Source of the DNA: Pseudomonadota bacterium
GTDB lineage: Bacteria; Desulfobacterota; Syntrophia; Syntrophales; UBA5619
Direction: 5' to 3'
NCBI GenBank assembly: GCA_018827585.1
Contig: JAHJXP010000155.1
Coordinates: 1-5,436 of the forward strand
DNA: 5,436 nucleotides
Below are positions 1 through 5,436 of this stretch, one piece after another. How positions within the stretch are numbered: the stretch's first letter is position 1; every line of letters begins with the position of its first letter. The position numbers and the translations under genes are program-made. The notes below the pieces were generated by a model. The model made no database searches. It had not been told where the DNA came from and was given only the letters and a program-made list of their open reading frames with translations.

Positions 1-2285
1 CGGATATCGCCTTTCTGGGCGGCATGATCAAGTACATCATGGATAAAAACCTGATCCAGGAAGAGTATGTCAAAAATTATACCAACGCCTCTTTCCTGGT
101 TAATCCGGCATTTAAACTCCCGGCGGACAACAACGGTGTATTTTCCGGACTTAAAGGTGAGGCCTATGACAAGGCTACTTGGTCCTATCAGACGGACGCA
201 GAGGGCAGGATAAAGAAGGACAGCGCACTTCAGGATCCCAATTGCGTGTATCAGCTCCTGAAAAAGCAATACTCAAGATATACGCCCGAGATGGTGTCCA
301 GGATCACCGGCACGCCTGAGGATAAACTGCTGGAAGTCTACAGGGAATATGCAAAAACAAGCCGCCCTGATAAGGCGGGAACCATTCTCTATGCCATGGG
401 TTGGACGCAACACACCGTAGGCACCCAGAACATCCGGGCTATGGCGATTATTCAGAAACTTCTTGGAAATATGGGAATGGCCGGCGGCGGCGTTCAGGCC
501 CTGCGGGGAGAATCCAACGTACAAGGTTCGACGGATTACGGGCTTCTCTTCCATATCCTGCCTGGTTATCTTGGAGTGCCCCGGGCGTCTGATACGAGTC
601 TGGCCATCTACAATGACAAAAGAACACCCAAAACCAAAGAACCCAACAGCCTCAACTGGTGGAAAAATTACCCCAAATACAGTGCCAGCCTGTTGCGTTC
701 CTTTTACGGCATGAATGCCTCTCTGGAGGAAGCCTACTCCTATCTGCCCAAACTGGACGACGGCGTCGATTACTCATGGCTTTCTCTCTTCGACCAGATG
801 TACAAGGAAAAGTTCAGCGGCTTTTTCGCCTGGGGCATGAATCCGGCGGGAAGCGGCGCCAATTCAAATAAAGTAAGGCAGGCGTTGACAAAATTGGACT
901 GGATGGTCAACGTGAATCTTTTCGACAACGAAACAGGTTCTTTCTGGCGCGCTCCGGGAACAGATCCGAAAAAAGTTAAAACGGAGGTATTCCTGCTGCC
1001 CTGCGCCGCATCGCTGGAAAAGGAAGGGAGCATCACCAACAGTGGACGTCTGATGCAGTGGCGCTACAAGGCCGTCGAATCGCCCGGGGAGGCCAGACCG
1101 GATGCCGACATCATTACGGCTCTCTATTCCCGGATCAAGGAATTATACGAAAAAGAAGGCGGCCCCATGAAAGAAGCCGTTACCCGACTGACGTGGAATT
1201 ACGGCCCCGTAGGCGCCGGCGGCAGGATAACGCATCTGGATGTCCACGCGGTGGCAAAGGAGATCAACGGCTATTTCCTGGAAGACAAGGTTGATCAGGC
1301 CAGCAAGAGGGCCTTCAAAAAGGGCGATTCCGTCCCGGCCTTTGCCTTCCTCCAGGATGACGGTTCCACCTCTTCGGGAAACTGGCTCTACTGCAATTCC
1401 TATGTAGAAAAGGGGAACATGGCGGCCAGAAGGGGCATAAAAGATCCCTCAGGCATCGGGCTTTACCCTGAATGGGCGTGGAGCTGGCCCGTCAACCGCC
1501 GGATTATCTACAACGGCGCCTCCGTTGATCTCCAGGGCAATCCCTGGGATCCGAAAAGGGCGGTGATCACCTGGGATGGAACCAAATGGACAGGCGATGT
1601 GCCCGACGGCGTGGGCAATCCCGGTTCGGGAAGGCCGCCCTTCATCATGAAGCCCGACGGCGTGGCAAGTATTTTCGGACCGGGTTTAGCGGATGGCCCT
1701 TTTCCGGAACATTACGAACCGCTGGAAGGTCCTTTGGCGAATAACTTAATATCACCCCAATTGAACAACCCTGTAATCAAGAGATGGGATAAAGCCGGTG
1801 TGGGAACGGAACTGGATGTTGCACGAAACTGCGATCCCCAGTTCCCCTTCGTTTGTTCAACCTACAGAGTGAGCGAACATTGGCAGACAGGGGTTCTTAC
1901 CAGATGGCAACCATGGCTGGTCGAATTGCAGCCTGCCCTCTTCGTGGAGATAGGAACAGAATTGGCCAAGGAAAAAGGGATTAAAAACGGAGAAAATGTG
2001 GTCGTCAAATCCGCCCGGGGCGAGGTAGAGGCCGTGGCCGTGGTCACGGTTAGATTCAAACCTTTCGCCATAGACGGCAAGAAAGTGCATCAAATCGGCC
2101 TTCCCTGGCATTACGGCTGGGCCACAACAGCCGAAAGGACTTACGGCAATAAAGACAAGAAGCCGGAACTGTTCACCACAGGTGACTCAGCAAATTTACT
2201 TACTCCTTACATAGGAGATGCCAATACCATGATTCCGGAAAGCAAGGCTTTCATGGTTAACGTCGTCAAAAAGGGGGTGGCTTAA
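1..2285 (+). CDS. fdhA: Formate dehydrogenase alpha (catalytic) subunit, 5'-truncated
   Basis: Molybdopterin (Mo or W) subunit that oxidises formate to CO2, of the FdnG/FdhA type in the DMSO reductase superfamily. The frame is open to the left edge (codons D-I-A-F-L-G-G precede the Met at 24), so ATG 24 is internal and 760 codons are visible. Family members are roughly 1000 residues, so about a quarter is missing: the Tat signal, the N-terminal [4Fe-4S] site and the Sec/Cys active-site residue. Recognisable family blocks are GWTQHTVGTQNIRAMA and GNMGMAGGGVQALRGESN (about 400-520), LPCAASLEKEGSITNSGRL (about 996-1052), and a C-terminal molybdopterin-dinucleotide-binding domain (about 1857-2270) with SEHWQTG, GIKNGENVVVKSARG and GLPWHYGW. 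It ends with ESKAFMVNV, as in FdnG. TAA directly abuts the fdhB ATG, implying co-transcription and translational coupling. Family assignment is firm; metal (Mo or W) and selenocysteine content cannot be judged. Confidence 0.96.
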   Translation, partial: DIAFLGGMIKYIMDKNLIQEEYVKNYTNASFLVNPAFKLPADNNGVFSGLKGEAYDKATWSYQTDAEGRIKKDSALQDPNCVYQLLKKQYSRYTPEMVSRITGTPEDKLLEVYREYAKTSRPDKAGTILYAMGWTQHTVGTQNIRAMAIIQKLLGNMGMAGGGVQALRGESNVQGSTDYGLLFHILPGYLGVPRASDTSLAIYNDKRTPKTKEPNSLNWWKNYPKYSASLLRSFYGMNASLEEAYSYLPKLDDGVDYSWLSLFDQMYKEKFSGFFAWGMNPAGSGANSNKVRQALTKLDWMVNVNLFDNETGSFWRAPGTDPKKVKTEVFLLPCAASLEKEGSITNSGRLMQWRYKAVESPGEARPDADIITALYSRIKELYEKEGGPMKEAVTRLTWNYGPVGAGGRITHLDVHAVAKEINGYFLEDKVDQASKRAFKKGDSVPAFAFLQDDGSTSSGNWLYCNSYVEKGNMAARRGIKDPSGIGLYPEWAWSWPVNRRIIYNGASVDLQGNPWDPKRAVITWDGTKWTGDVPDGVGNPGSGRPPFIMKPDGVASIFGPGLADGPFPEHYEPLEGPLANNLISPQLNNPVIKRWDKAGVGTELDVARNCDPQFPFVCSTYRVSEHWQTGVLTRWQPWLVELQPALFVEIGTELAKEKGIKNGENVVVKSARGEVEAVAVVTVRFKPFAIDGKKVHQIGLPWHYGWATTAERTYGNKDKKPELFTTGDSANLLTPYIGDANTMIPESKAFMVNVVKKGVA
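2273..2280 (+). promoter_or_regulatory. Ribosome binding site of fdhB inside the end of fdhA
   Basis: The purine run GGGGGTGG lies 5 nt before ATG 2286 and resembles the GGAGGTGA anti-SD complement. It sits within the last codons of fdhA, and the fdhA TAA touches the ATG, so the two subunits are probably translated in a coupled, roughly equimolar way. Confidence 0.6.
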
Positions 2286-3071
2286 ATGACCGAAAAAATT
2301 CAACTCATCGATACGTCAAAGTGTACGGGCTGCCGGGGATGCCAGGTTGCCTGCAAACAGTGGAATCAGCTGCCGGCCGGCTTGACGATTAACAAGGGCA
2401 CCTATCAGAATCCACCGGATCTCCAGAAAAACACCTGGACACTGGTTCGTTTCCAAGAAGTATCGGACCGGGACGGTGGTGTTCAGTGGTTGTTCCGAAA
2501 AGACGGATGTATGCATTGCAACGACGCCGCCTGTGTTAAGGTATGCCCTGCAGAAGCAAGATTTCGTTTGGAGAGTGGGGCGATAGGCACGGATGACGCA
2601 AAATGTATCGGCTGTCAACAATGCGTAGCCGCCTGTCCTTTCGACAAATCACGATATGAAGAATCTTCAAACAAGGCATACAAGTGCAATCTTTGCGCAG
2701 AGAGAACCCAGAACAATCTGCCTCCGGCCTGTGTCAAGGCCTGCCCCACGGGGGCGCTGAAATACGGCGAGAAAGCAGCCATGTTGGATCTGGCGTTTAA
2801 ACGCGCGCGCGAGCTGGGGAAAAATGCCTCCGTATATGGCGACAAATTCTTCGGCGGAACACATATTGTCTATGTGCTGGAGGAAAAGGTCGGCGTCTAC
2901 GACGCCTTACCTGCCAACCCGAAGGTAAGAGCTTCCCTATTTTTCTGGAAGGCGTTTAAGAAACCCTTCGGCGTGCTCGAAGCCGGCGCAGGGTTGGCAG
3001 TATGGGCGGTATCCGCTTTTTTCCGGCGCAAAAGTCATCTTGACAAACAACGACGAAACAACGGCGGGTAA
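2286..3071 (+). CDS. fdhB: Formate dehydrogenase beta subunit, four [4Fe-4S] clusters
   Basis: Electron-transfer subunit (261 aa) that takes electrons from the alpha subunit. Sixteen cysteines form four cluster motifs: C13-x2-C16-x2-C19-x3-C23, C75-x2-C78-x4-C83-x3-C87, C107-x2-C110-x2-C113-x3-C117 and C134-x2-C137-x11-C149-x3-C153, the spacing of the FdnH/FdhB/HybA family. There is no N-terminal signal, so export would be by hitch-hiking on the Tat signal expected on the alpha subunit (known for this family; that part is outside the window). Residues about 228-246 (FGVLEAGAGLAVWAVSAFF) are hydrophobic and followed by RRK, at the position of the FdnH membrane anchor. This suggests a C-terminal transmembrane helix, though it is short and not strongly apolar. 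No gamma-subunit cytochrome gene follows. The start is fixed by abutment to fdhA and by the SD-like run. Identity is very secure; the membrane anchor is inferred. Confidence 0.96.
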   Translation: MTEKIQLIDTSKCTGCRGCQVACKQWNQLPAGLTINKGTYQNPPDLQKNTWTLVRFQEVSDRDGGVQWLFRKDGCMHCNDAACVKVCPAEARFRLESGAIGTDDAKCIGCQQCVAACPFDKSRYEESSNKAYKCNLCAERTQNNLPPACVKACPTGALKYGEKAAMLDLAFKRARELGKNASVYGDKFFGGTHIVYVLEEKVGVYDALPANPKVRASLFFWKAFKKPFGVLEAGAGLAVWAVSAFFRRKSHLDKQRRNNGG

Positions 3072-3083
3072 CTTTTTTCAGCG

Positions 3084-3129
3084 TTCCAGGTAGGCAGACC
3101 CTTCGAGAAACGGGACTGCCTGCCTGGAA
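3084..3129 (+). terminator. Long hairpin just downstream of fdhB, possible terminator or 3' end structure
   Basis: TTCCAGGTAGGCAG (3084-3097) pairs with CTGCCTGCCTGGAA (3116-3129) over 14 positions. The one non-Watson-Crick pair is T3091/G3122. Inside it, after an A/A mismatch, CCC (3099-3101) pairs with GGG (3112-3114), leaving a 10-nt loop. In + strand RNA the odd pair is a tolerated U-G wobble, whereas in minus-strand RNA it would be an A-C mismatch, which favours function in the fdhAB transcript. It starts 12 nt after the fdhB stop, as expected for an operon end. It is not a classical intrinsic terminator: no T tract follows, and the only T run (3073-3078) precedes the stem. It could instead stabilise the mRNA 3' end. 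Confidence 0.5.
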
Positions 3130-3154
3130 GCCAGCCTCTATCTCCCGGCAGGGG

Positions 3155-3289
3155 TCAGTGATTATTGTTTTGCTCATCCCGCACGGAGATGCCAAGTTTT
3201 TTCAGAAGAGCATGGAAGTTCGGGCGCAGCATGCCCGTTTCTTCAGCGGCCTGGGCGATGTTCCAGTTGTTTCTTTGACAAAAGCCATT
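3155..3289 (-). pseudogene. Remnant of an NtrC-family (sigma-54) regulator: C-terminal Fis-type HTH only
   Basis: Read on the minus strand, 44 codons from 3289 to 3158 followed by TGA (3157-3155) encode NWNIAQAAEETGMLRPNFHA, then LLKKLGISVRDEQNNNH. This is the C-terminal Fis-type helix-turn-helix of sigma-54-dependent response regulators, whose hallmark pattern is NWN-x3-AA-x3-G-x3-R-x2-(L/F)-x3-(L/M)-x2-(L/H)-GI. No start codon exists, and an in-frame TAA at 3292-3290 closes the frame upstream. The neighbouring frame reads LILKMAF just before CQRNNWN, which resembles the helix normally preceding this domain, so a one-base deletion in the A run at 3280-3283 probably split it. The AAA+ and receiver domains are absent; about 70 nt further on, the hairpin repeats begin. 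This is a gene fossil rather than a functional gene. The + strand frame over the same bases is its shadow. Domain recognition is by eye but the pattern is distinctive. Confidence 0.75.
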
Positions 3290-3365
3290 TTAAGAATAAG
3301 GGGCAGTATCAGCAATGACGGTGCGAATATTGTGGGCTTTTTACGAAGTCGTCACCAGTGAATTA

Positions 3366-3384
3366 CCCCGCCCACAAGGCGGGG
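3366..3384. repeat. GC-rich hairpin, copy 1 of a direct pair (REP-like)
   Basis: CCCCGCC, loop CACAA, GGCGGGG: a perfect 7-bp stem. It matches the copy at 3440-3458 at 16 of 19 positions in the same orientation. No T tract follows on either strand, so it is not a typical terminator. It resembles dispersed palindromic repeats (REP type) of the kind mobilised by Y1 transposases, but only two copies are visible and no transposase is present. Confidence 0.6.
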
Positions 3385-3395
3385 CATCTTAAACT

Positions 3396-3431
3396 GGAGG
3401 AGGGGGACTGCATTCCCCATACCCCCGCTCC
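3396..3431 (+). repeat. Imperfect hairpin between the two repeat copies
   Basis: GGAG (3396-3399) can pair with CTCC (3428-3431), and GGGGG (3402-3406) with CCCCC (3422-3426), with a small internal bulge and a 15-nt loop. The same C run can instead pair with GCGGGGG at 3465-3471, so two folds compete. It could be part of the repeat element or of the hydrogenase leader RNA. Confidence 0.35.
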
Positions 3432-3439
3432 GCATTCAT

Positions 3440-3458
3440 CCCCGTCCACAGGACGGGG
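3440..3458. repeat. GC-rich hairpin, copy 2 of a direct pair (REP-like)
   Basis: CCCCGTCC, loop ACA, GGACGGGG: a perfect 8-bp stem in the same orientation as copy 1. The start-to-start distance is 74 nt. Relative to copy 1, the sixth stem pair changes from C-G to T-A on both sides, which preserves pairing. It lies 33 nt upstream of the hydrogenase ribosome binding site, so it would be in the 5' leader if transcription starts further upstream. Confidence 0.6.
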
Positions 3459-3490
3459 TGTTCTGCGGGGGGAGCTCATAAATTGGAAGA

Positions 3491-3496
3491 AAGGAG
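3491..3496 (+). promoter_or_regulatory. Ribosome binding site of the hydrogenase small subunit
   Basis: AAGGAG lies 9 nt upstream of ATG 3506, with a second AGGA at 3497-3500. This is the only strong SD near any candidate start, and it supports the long N-terminal extension: the later Met codons at 3566 and 3587 have no SD. Confidence 0.75.
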
Positions 3497-3505
3497 AGGA
3501 TATAT

Positions 3506-4618
3506 ATGGGTAAAGAGAAAGGTTATGGATACAATGCCGATGTAAGAAAGTATTACCGTGAGTTAATGGAAAAGTGTAAAGTTCACATGGATTCCATAGA
3601 AAAGGAGTTGCCTGAACCCTTTGAGGATTTTAACTCGCTTTTACGGGAGCGGGGCCTCAGCAGGCGTGACTTCATCAAGTGGACATCCGTAACAACAGCA
3701 GCTCTCATGCTGCCGCCCATATTCCGCCCAATGGTGGCAAGAGCTGCGGAGAACTTCAGCCGGATTCCTGTTGTGTGGCTGCACTTTGCCGAGTGTACGG
3801 GTTGCAGCGAAGCGCTGCTTCGCACTTCCTACCCCAATATCGATGAAATCCTGCTGGAGACTATTTCTTTGGAGTATCATGAGACCTTGATGGCTGCCGC
3901 CGGAGATCAGGCAGAGCAGAACCTTGAGAAGTGCATGAAAGATTTTGCCGGCAAGTTTATCTGTGTTATCGAGGGCGCCATCCCGTTGGGACTCGACGGA
4001 AAATATCTAACGCTCGGGCCAAAAGGCAAGACGGGCGTTGAGATTGCCAAAGAGGTCACGTCAAAGGCCGCAGCGGTGATCTGCATGGGCAGTTGTTCTG
4101 CCTTTGGCAATGTCCCGGCGGCCAAACCCAATCCCACGGATGCACAAGGTGTTGGCAAGGCGCTCGGTATCACGACCGTCAACATTGCCGGATGTCCGCC
4201 AAATCCGGCCAACTTTGTTGGCACACTTCTTCATTACATGATGTTTGGTGGATTGCCTCCAGTTGACAATCTTGGCAGGCCAATTTGGGCATATGGCAAG
4301 GCGATACACGATTTCTGTGAGAGAAGATCACACTTTGATGCCAGTGAGTTTGTGAAAGAATGGGGTGACGATGGCGCCAAGAAAGGCTGGTGCCTATTCG
4401 ATGTCGGCTGCAAAGGCCCCCAAACCTCCGCCAATTGCAGCAGGATCAGATTCAACGACGGCGTGTCATGGCCGGTCATGGCCGGTCATGGCTGTATAGG
4501 TTGCACGGAGCCGAATTTCTGGGATGCGTTTGCCTTCCTGGAAAAACCAATCGATGATAAAGCGATCGCGGGCGGTGAACGTACAGTGGACAAGGTCGGA
4601 GCTGTTCTGCTTGGGTAA
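3506..4618 (+). CDS. hyaA: [NiFe] hydrogenase small subunit, group 1, apparent C-terminal truncation
   Basis: Electron-transfer subunit of an uptake-type periplasmic [NiFe] hydrogenase (370 aa as encoded; family names vary: hyaA, hybO, hynB). It has a twin-arginine signal S52-R-R-D-F-I-K58, a hydrophobic stretch to about 77, and a likely cleavage site after A-R-A80. All ligands are present: proximal [4Fe-4S] C97, C100, C197, C230; distal [4Fe-4S] H268, C271, C296, C302; medial [3Fe-4S] C311, C330, C333. Blocks such as ECTGCSE, LETISLEYHETLMAAAG, GSCSAFG and AGCPPNP are typical of group 1. Two features are odd. The region before the twin arginines is about 52 residues, longer than usual. The frame ends at VDKVGAVLLG, exactly where membrane-bound homologues such as E. 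coli HyaA run into a hydrophobic anchor; the anchor continues in the -1 frame to 4668. The large subunit follows 83 nt after the stop. Confidence 0.95.
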   Translation: MGKEKGYGYNADVRKYYRELMEKCKVHMDSIEKELPEPFEDFNSLLRERGLSRRDFIKWTSVTTAALMLPPIFRPMVARAAENFSRIPVVWLHFAECTGCSEALLRTSYPNIDEILLETISLEYHETLMAAAGDQAEQNLEKCMKDFAGKFICVIEGAIPLGLDGKYLTLGPKGKTGVEIAKEVTSKAAAVICMGSCSAFGNVPAAKPNPTDAQGVGKALGITTVNIAGCPPNPANFVGTLLHYMMFGGLPPVDNLGRPIWAYGKAIHDFCERRSHFDASEFVKEWGDDGAKKGWCLFDVGCKGPQTSANCSRIRFNDGVSWPVMAGHGCIGCTEPNFWDAFAFLEKPIDDKAIAGGERTVDKVGAVLLG

Positions 4619-4668
4619 CAGGGGCGGGTGTTCCCGTGCACGCGGGGTTAAGTACCGTCGAAGACTAA
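4615..4668 (+). pseudogene. Out-of-frame C-terminal tail of the hydrogenase small subunit
   Basis: Reading on from the last G of the GGG codon (4613-4615) in the -1 frame gives VTGAGVPVHAGLSTVED and then TAA (4666-4668). Joined to VDKVGAVLLG it aligns without gaps to the E. coli HyaA anchor start (recalled as TVGLTALGVVAAAVGVHAVA), sharing VG, LGV and VHA. One extra G in the run at 4613-4615 would restore a 387-residue protein ending 33 nt before the large-subunit ATG. The site is not a good -1 slippery heptamer, so a deletion or sequence error is likelier than programmed frameshifting. Confidence 0.7.
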
Positions 4669-4689
4669 ACTTTTCATAAATTATCTCCC

Positions 4690-4695
4690 AGGAGG
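4690..4695 (+). promoter_or_regulatory. Ribosome binding site of the hydrogenase large subunit
   Basis: AGGAGG lies 6 nt upstream of ATG 4702, a near-perfect SD that fixes the start of the large subunit. Confidence 0.8.
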
Positions 4696-4701
4696 AATAG
4701 C

Positions 4702-5436
4702 ATGGCCAACAAAAGAATCATTGTCGATCCGATAACCCGGATTGAGGGACATTTAAGAATAGAGGTTGAGGTAGACAGTAAAAATGTCATTCAGGATGCG
4801 TGGAGCAGTATCACCCTTTGGCGCGGCATTGAGACGATCCTCAAAGGACGAGATCCCCGAGACGCGGGCCTGATGGTCCAGCGCTTCTGCGGTGTTTGCA
4901 CCTATTCGCATTATGAAGCCAGTATCCTGGCCTGCGAAGACGCCTTCGGTGTGAAACCTCCACCCAATGCAAGGCTTGTAAGAAACCTGATTAACGCAGC
5001 TCAGTACCTTTATGATCACGTCATGCATTTTTACCATCTCCACGGGCTGGATTGGGTTGATGTAGTTTCCGCTCTGTCGGCCGATCCGAAGAAGGCCGTC
5101 GAGATGGCCAAGGCGTATCATCCGAATCCGTTCAATTGTTCGGAGACCAACTATAACGCGGTTCAGCAGAGATTGACCAAGTTCGTAAAATCTGGTCGTC
5201 TCGGCCCCTTTGCCAATGCTTATTGGGGAAACCCGTCATACAAGCTTCCACCTGAAGCGAACCTGATCGTTCTTTCCCACTACCTGGATGCCTTAAAGGT
5301 ATCGAAGATCGGTGCACAGATGATGGCGATCTTCGGTGGGAAGAACCCCCATCCACAGACGCTGGTCGCAGGCGGTATAACCTCCGTCAGGGATATCCTC
5401 GATGCACACAGAATAGGTGAATATAAGTTCCGCTTC
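4702..5436 (+). CDS. hyaB: [NiFe] hydrogenase large (catalytic) subunit, 3'-truncated by the window
   Basis: Carries the Ni-Fe active site that oxidises or produces H2 and pairs with the upstream small subunit (named hyaB, hybC or hynA in different organisms). The frame is open to the right edge; 245 codons are visible of roughly 550-600 in the family. The N-terminus MANKRIIVDPITRIEGHLRI carries the conserved R-I-E-G-H block. RGIETILKGRDPRDA leads to the first Ni ligand pair, C63-G-V-C66-T-Y-S-H70 (L1 motif). YDHVMHFYHLHGLDWVDVVS and FGGKNPHPQTLVAGGIT are typical group 1 blocks. The second ligand pair (DPC-x2-C-x2-H) and the cleaved C-terminal extension processed by a maturation protease lie beyond the window. 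There is no signal peptide; export with the small subunit through Tat is the known route for this family. The start is set by the AGGAGG 6 nt upstream. No premature stop was found in the visible part. Confidence 0.96.
   Translation, partial: MANKRIIVDPITRIEGHLRIEVEVDSKNVIQDAWSSITLWRGIETILKGRDPRDAGLMVQRFCGVCTYSHYEASILACEDAFGVKPPPNARLVRNLINAAQYLYDHVMHFYHLHGLDWVDVVSALSADPKKAVEMAKAYHPNPFNCSETNYNAVQQRLTKFVKSGRLGPFANAYWGNPSYKLPPEANLIVLSHYLDALKVSKIGAQMMAIFGGKNPHPQTLVAGGITSVRDILDAHRIGEYKFRF

Larger units (their letters stand above)
3072..3505. other. Gene-poor spacer between the formate dehydrogenase and hydrogenase operons
   Basis: These 434 nt contain no intact gene. In order they hold a T6 run, the post-fdhB hairpin, the minus-strand Fis-HTH fossil, about 75 nt with no recognisable content, the two covarying hairpins with an imperfect hairpin between them, and the hydrogenase ribosome binding site. 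I found no convincing promoter. TTGACA at 3275-3280 lacks a -10 box at proper spacing, and no GG-N10-GC sigma-54 site was seen near the hairpins. The hydrogenase promoter therefore remains unidentified. Confidence 0.7.

Noticed and set aside
24..26. ATG as the start of formate dehydrogenase alpha
   Set aside because: The frame is open to the window edge and the upstream codons DIAFLGG match the family, so this Met is internal.
3275..3303. TTGACA as a -35 promoter box for the hydrogenase genes
   Set aside because: No TATAAT-like box lies at 16-18 nt, and the hexamer falls inside the antisense HTH coding remnant.
3158..3361. 67-codon + strand frame in the intergenic region
   Set aside because: It lies antisense to the recognisable Fis-type HTH remnant, has no good SD and shows no recognisable domain.
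3395..3412. Possible sigma-54 -24/-12 promoter (TGGAGG...CTGCA)
   Set aside because: The GG-to-GC spacing is 12 or 9 rather than the required 10, so it does not fit.
3366..3458. CRISPR array
   Set aside because: There are only two palindromic copies, with an imperfect match and a structured spacer, and no cas genes.
3477..3484. CATAAATT shared upstream of both hydrogenase genes (3477-3484 and 4675-4682)
   Set aside because: An 8-mer of AT-rich sequence near ribosome binding sites is easily due to chance, and no further similarity flanks it.
4466..4492. Tandem repeat of CATGGCCGGT in the small subunit gene
   Set aside because: The encoded SWPVMAGHGC has the same length as in homologues, so it is a chance repeat and not an insertion.
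4753..5121. 122-codon minus-strand frame opposite the hydrogenase large subunit
   Set aside because: It is antisense to an unmistakable coding region and has no recognisable domain; it is a shadow frame.

Overview
The window looks like part of the genome of a strictly anaerobic, formate- and hydrogen-metabolising bacterium. The protein sequences suggest Desulfobacterota (former Deltaproteobacteria: sulfate reducers or syntrophs). That placement rests only on the resemblance of the enzymes and the moderate GC content, so it is inference. All four real protein genes lie on the + strand and encode periplasm-type, metal-rich redox enzymes.

Region 1 (1-3071) holds the two-subunit formate dehydrogenase. 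The catalytic alpha subunit enters from the left already in progress, so its N-terminus, including the signal peptide and the Sec/Cys active-site residue, lies outside the window. Its stop codon abuts the ATG of the beta subunit, a four-cluster [4Fe-4S] ferredoxin-like protein with a hydrophobic C-terminal segment. No cytochrome gamma subunit follows.

Region 2 (3072-3505) is 434 bases without an intact gene, but it is structured. A 14-bp-stem hairpin follows fdhB. On the minus strand there is a 44-codon remnant of the Fis-type DNA-binding domain of an NtrC-family (sigma-54) regulator. Next come two near-identical 19-nt GC-rich hairpins 74 nt apart whose stems differ by a compensatory change, and then a strong ribosome binding site.

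Region 3 (3506-5436) holds a group 1 (membrane/periplasmic uptake type) [NiFe] hydrogenase: a small subunit with a twin-arginine signal and all eleven cluster ligands, then the first 245 codons of the large subunit, cut by the window end. The small subunit stops exactly where its hydrophobic C-terminal tail should begin. The missing tail is readable in the next frame, pointing to a one-base deletion in a G run or a sequence error.

Together the genes suggest formate oxidation and H2 oxidation or production side by side at the outer face of the cytoplasmic membrane, which fits periplasmic or interspecies formate/H2 exchange. Direct electron transfer between the two enzymes cannot be inferred from this sequence alone. 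I did not find a wholly novel system. The most notable points are the hydrogenase small-subunit frameshift, the regulator fossil and the covarying hairpin pair.
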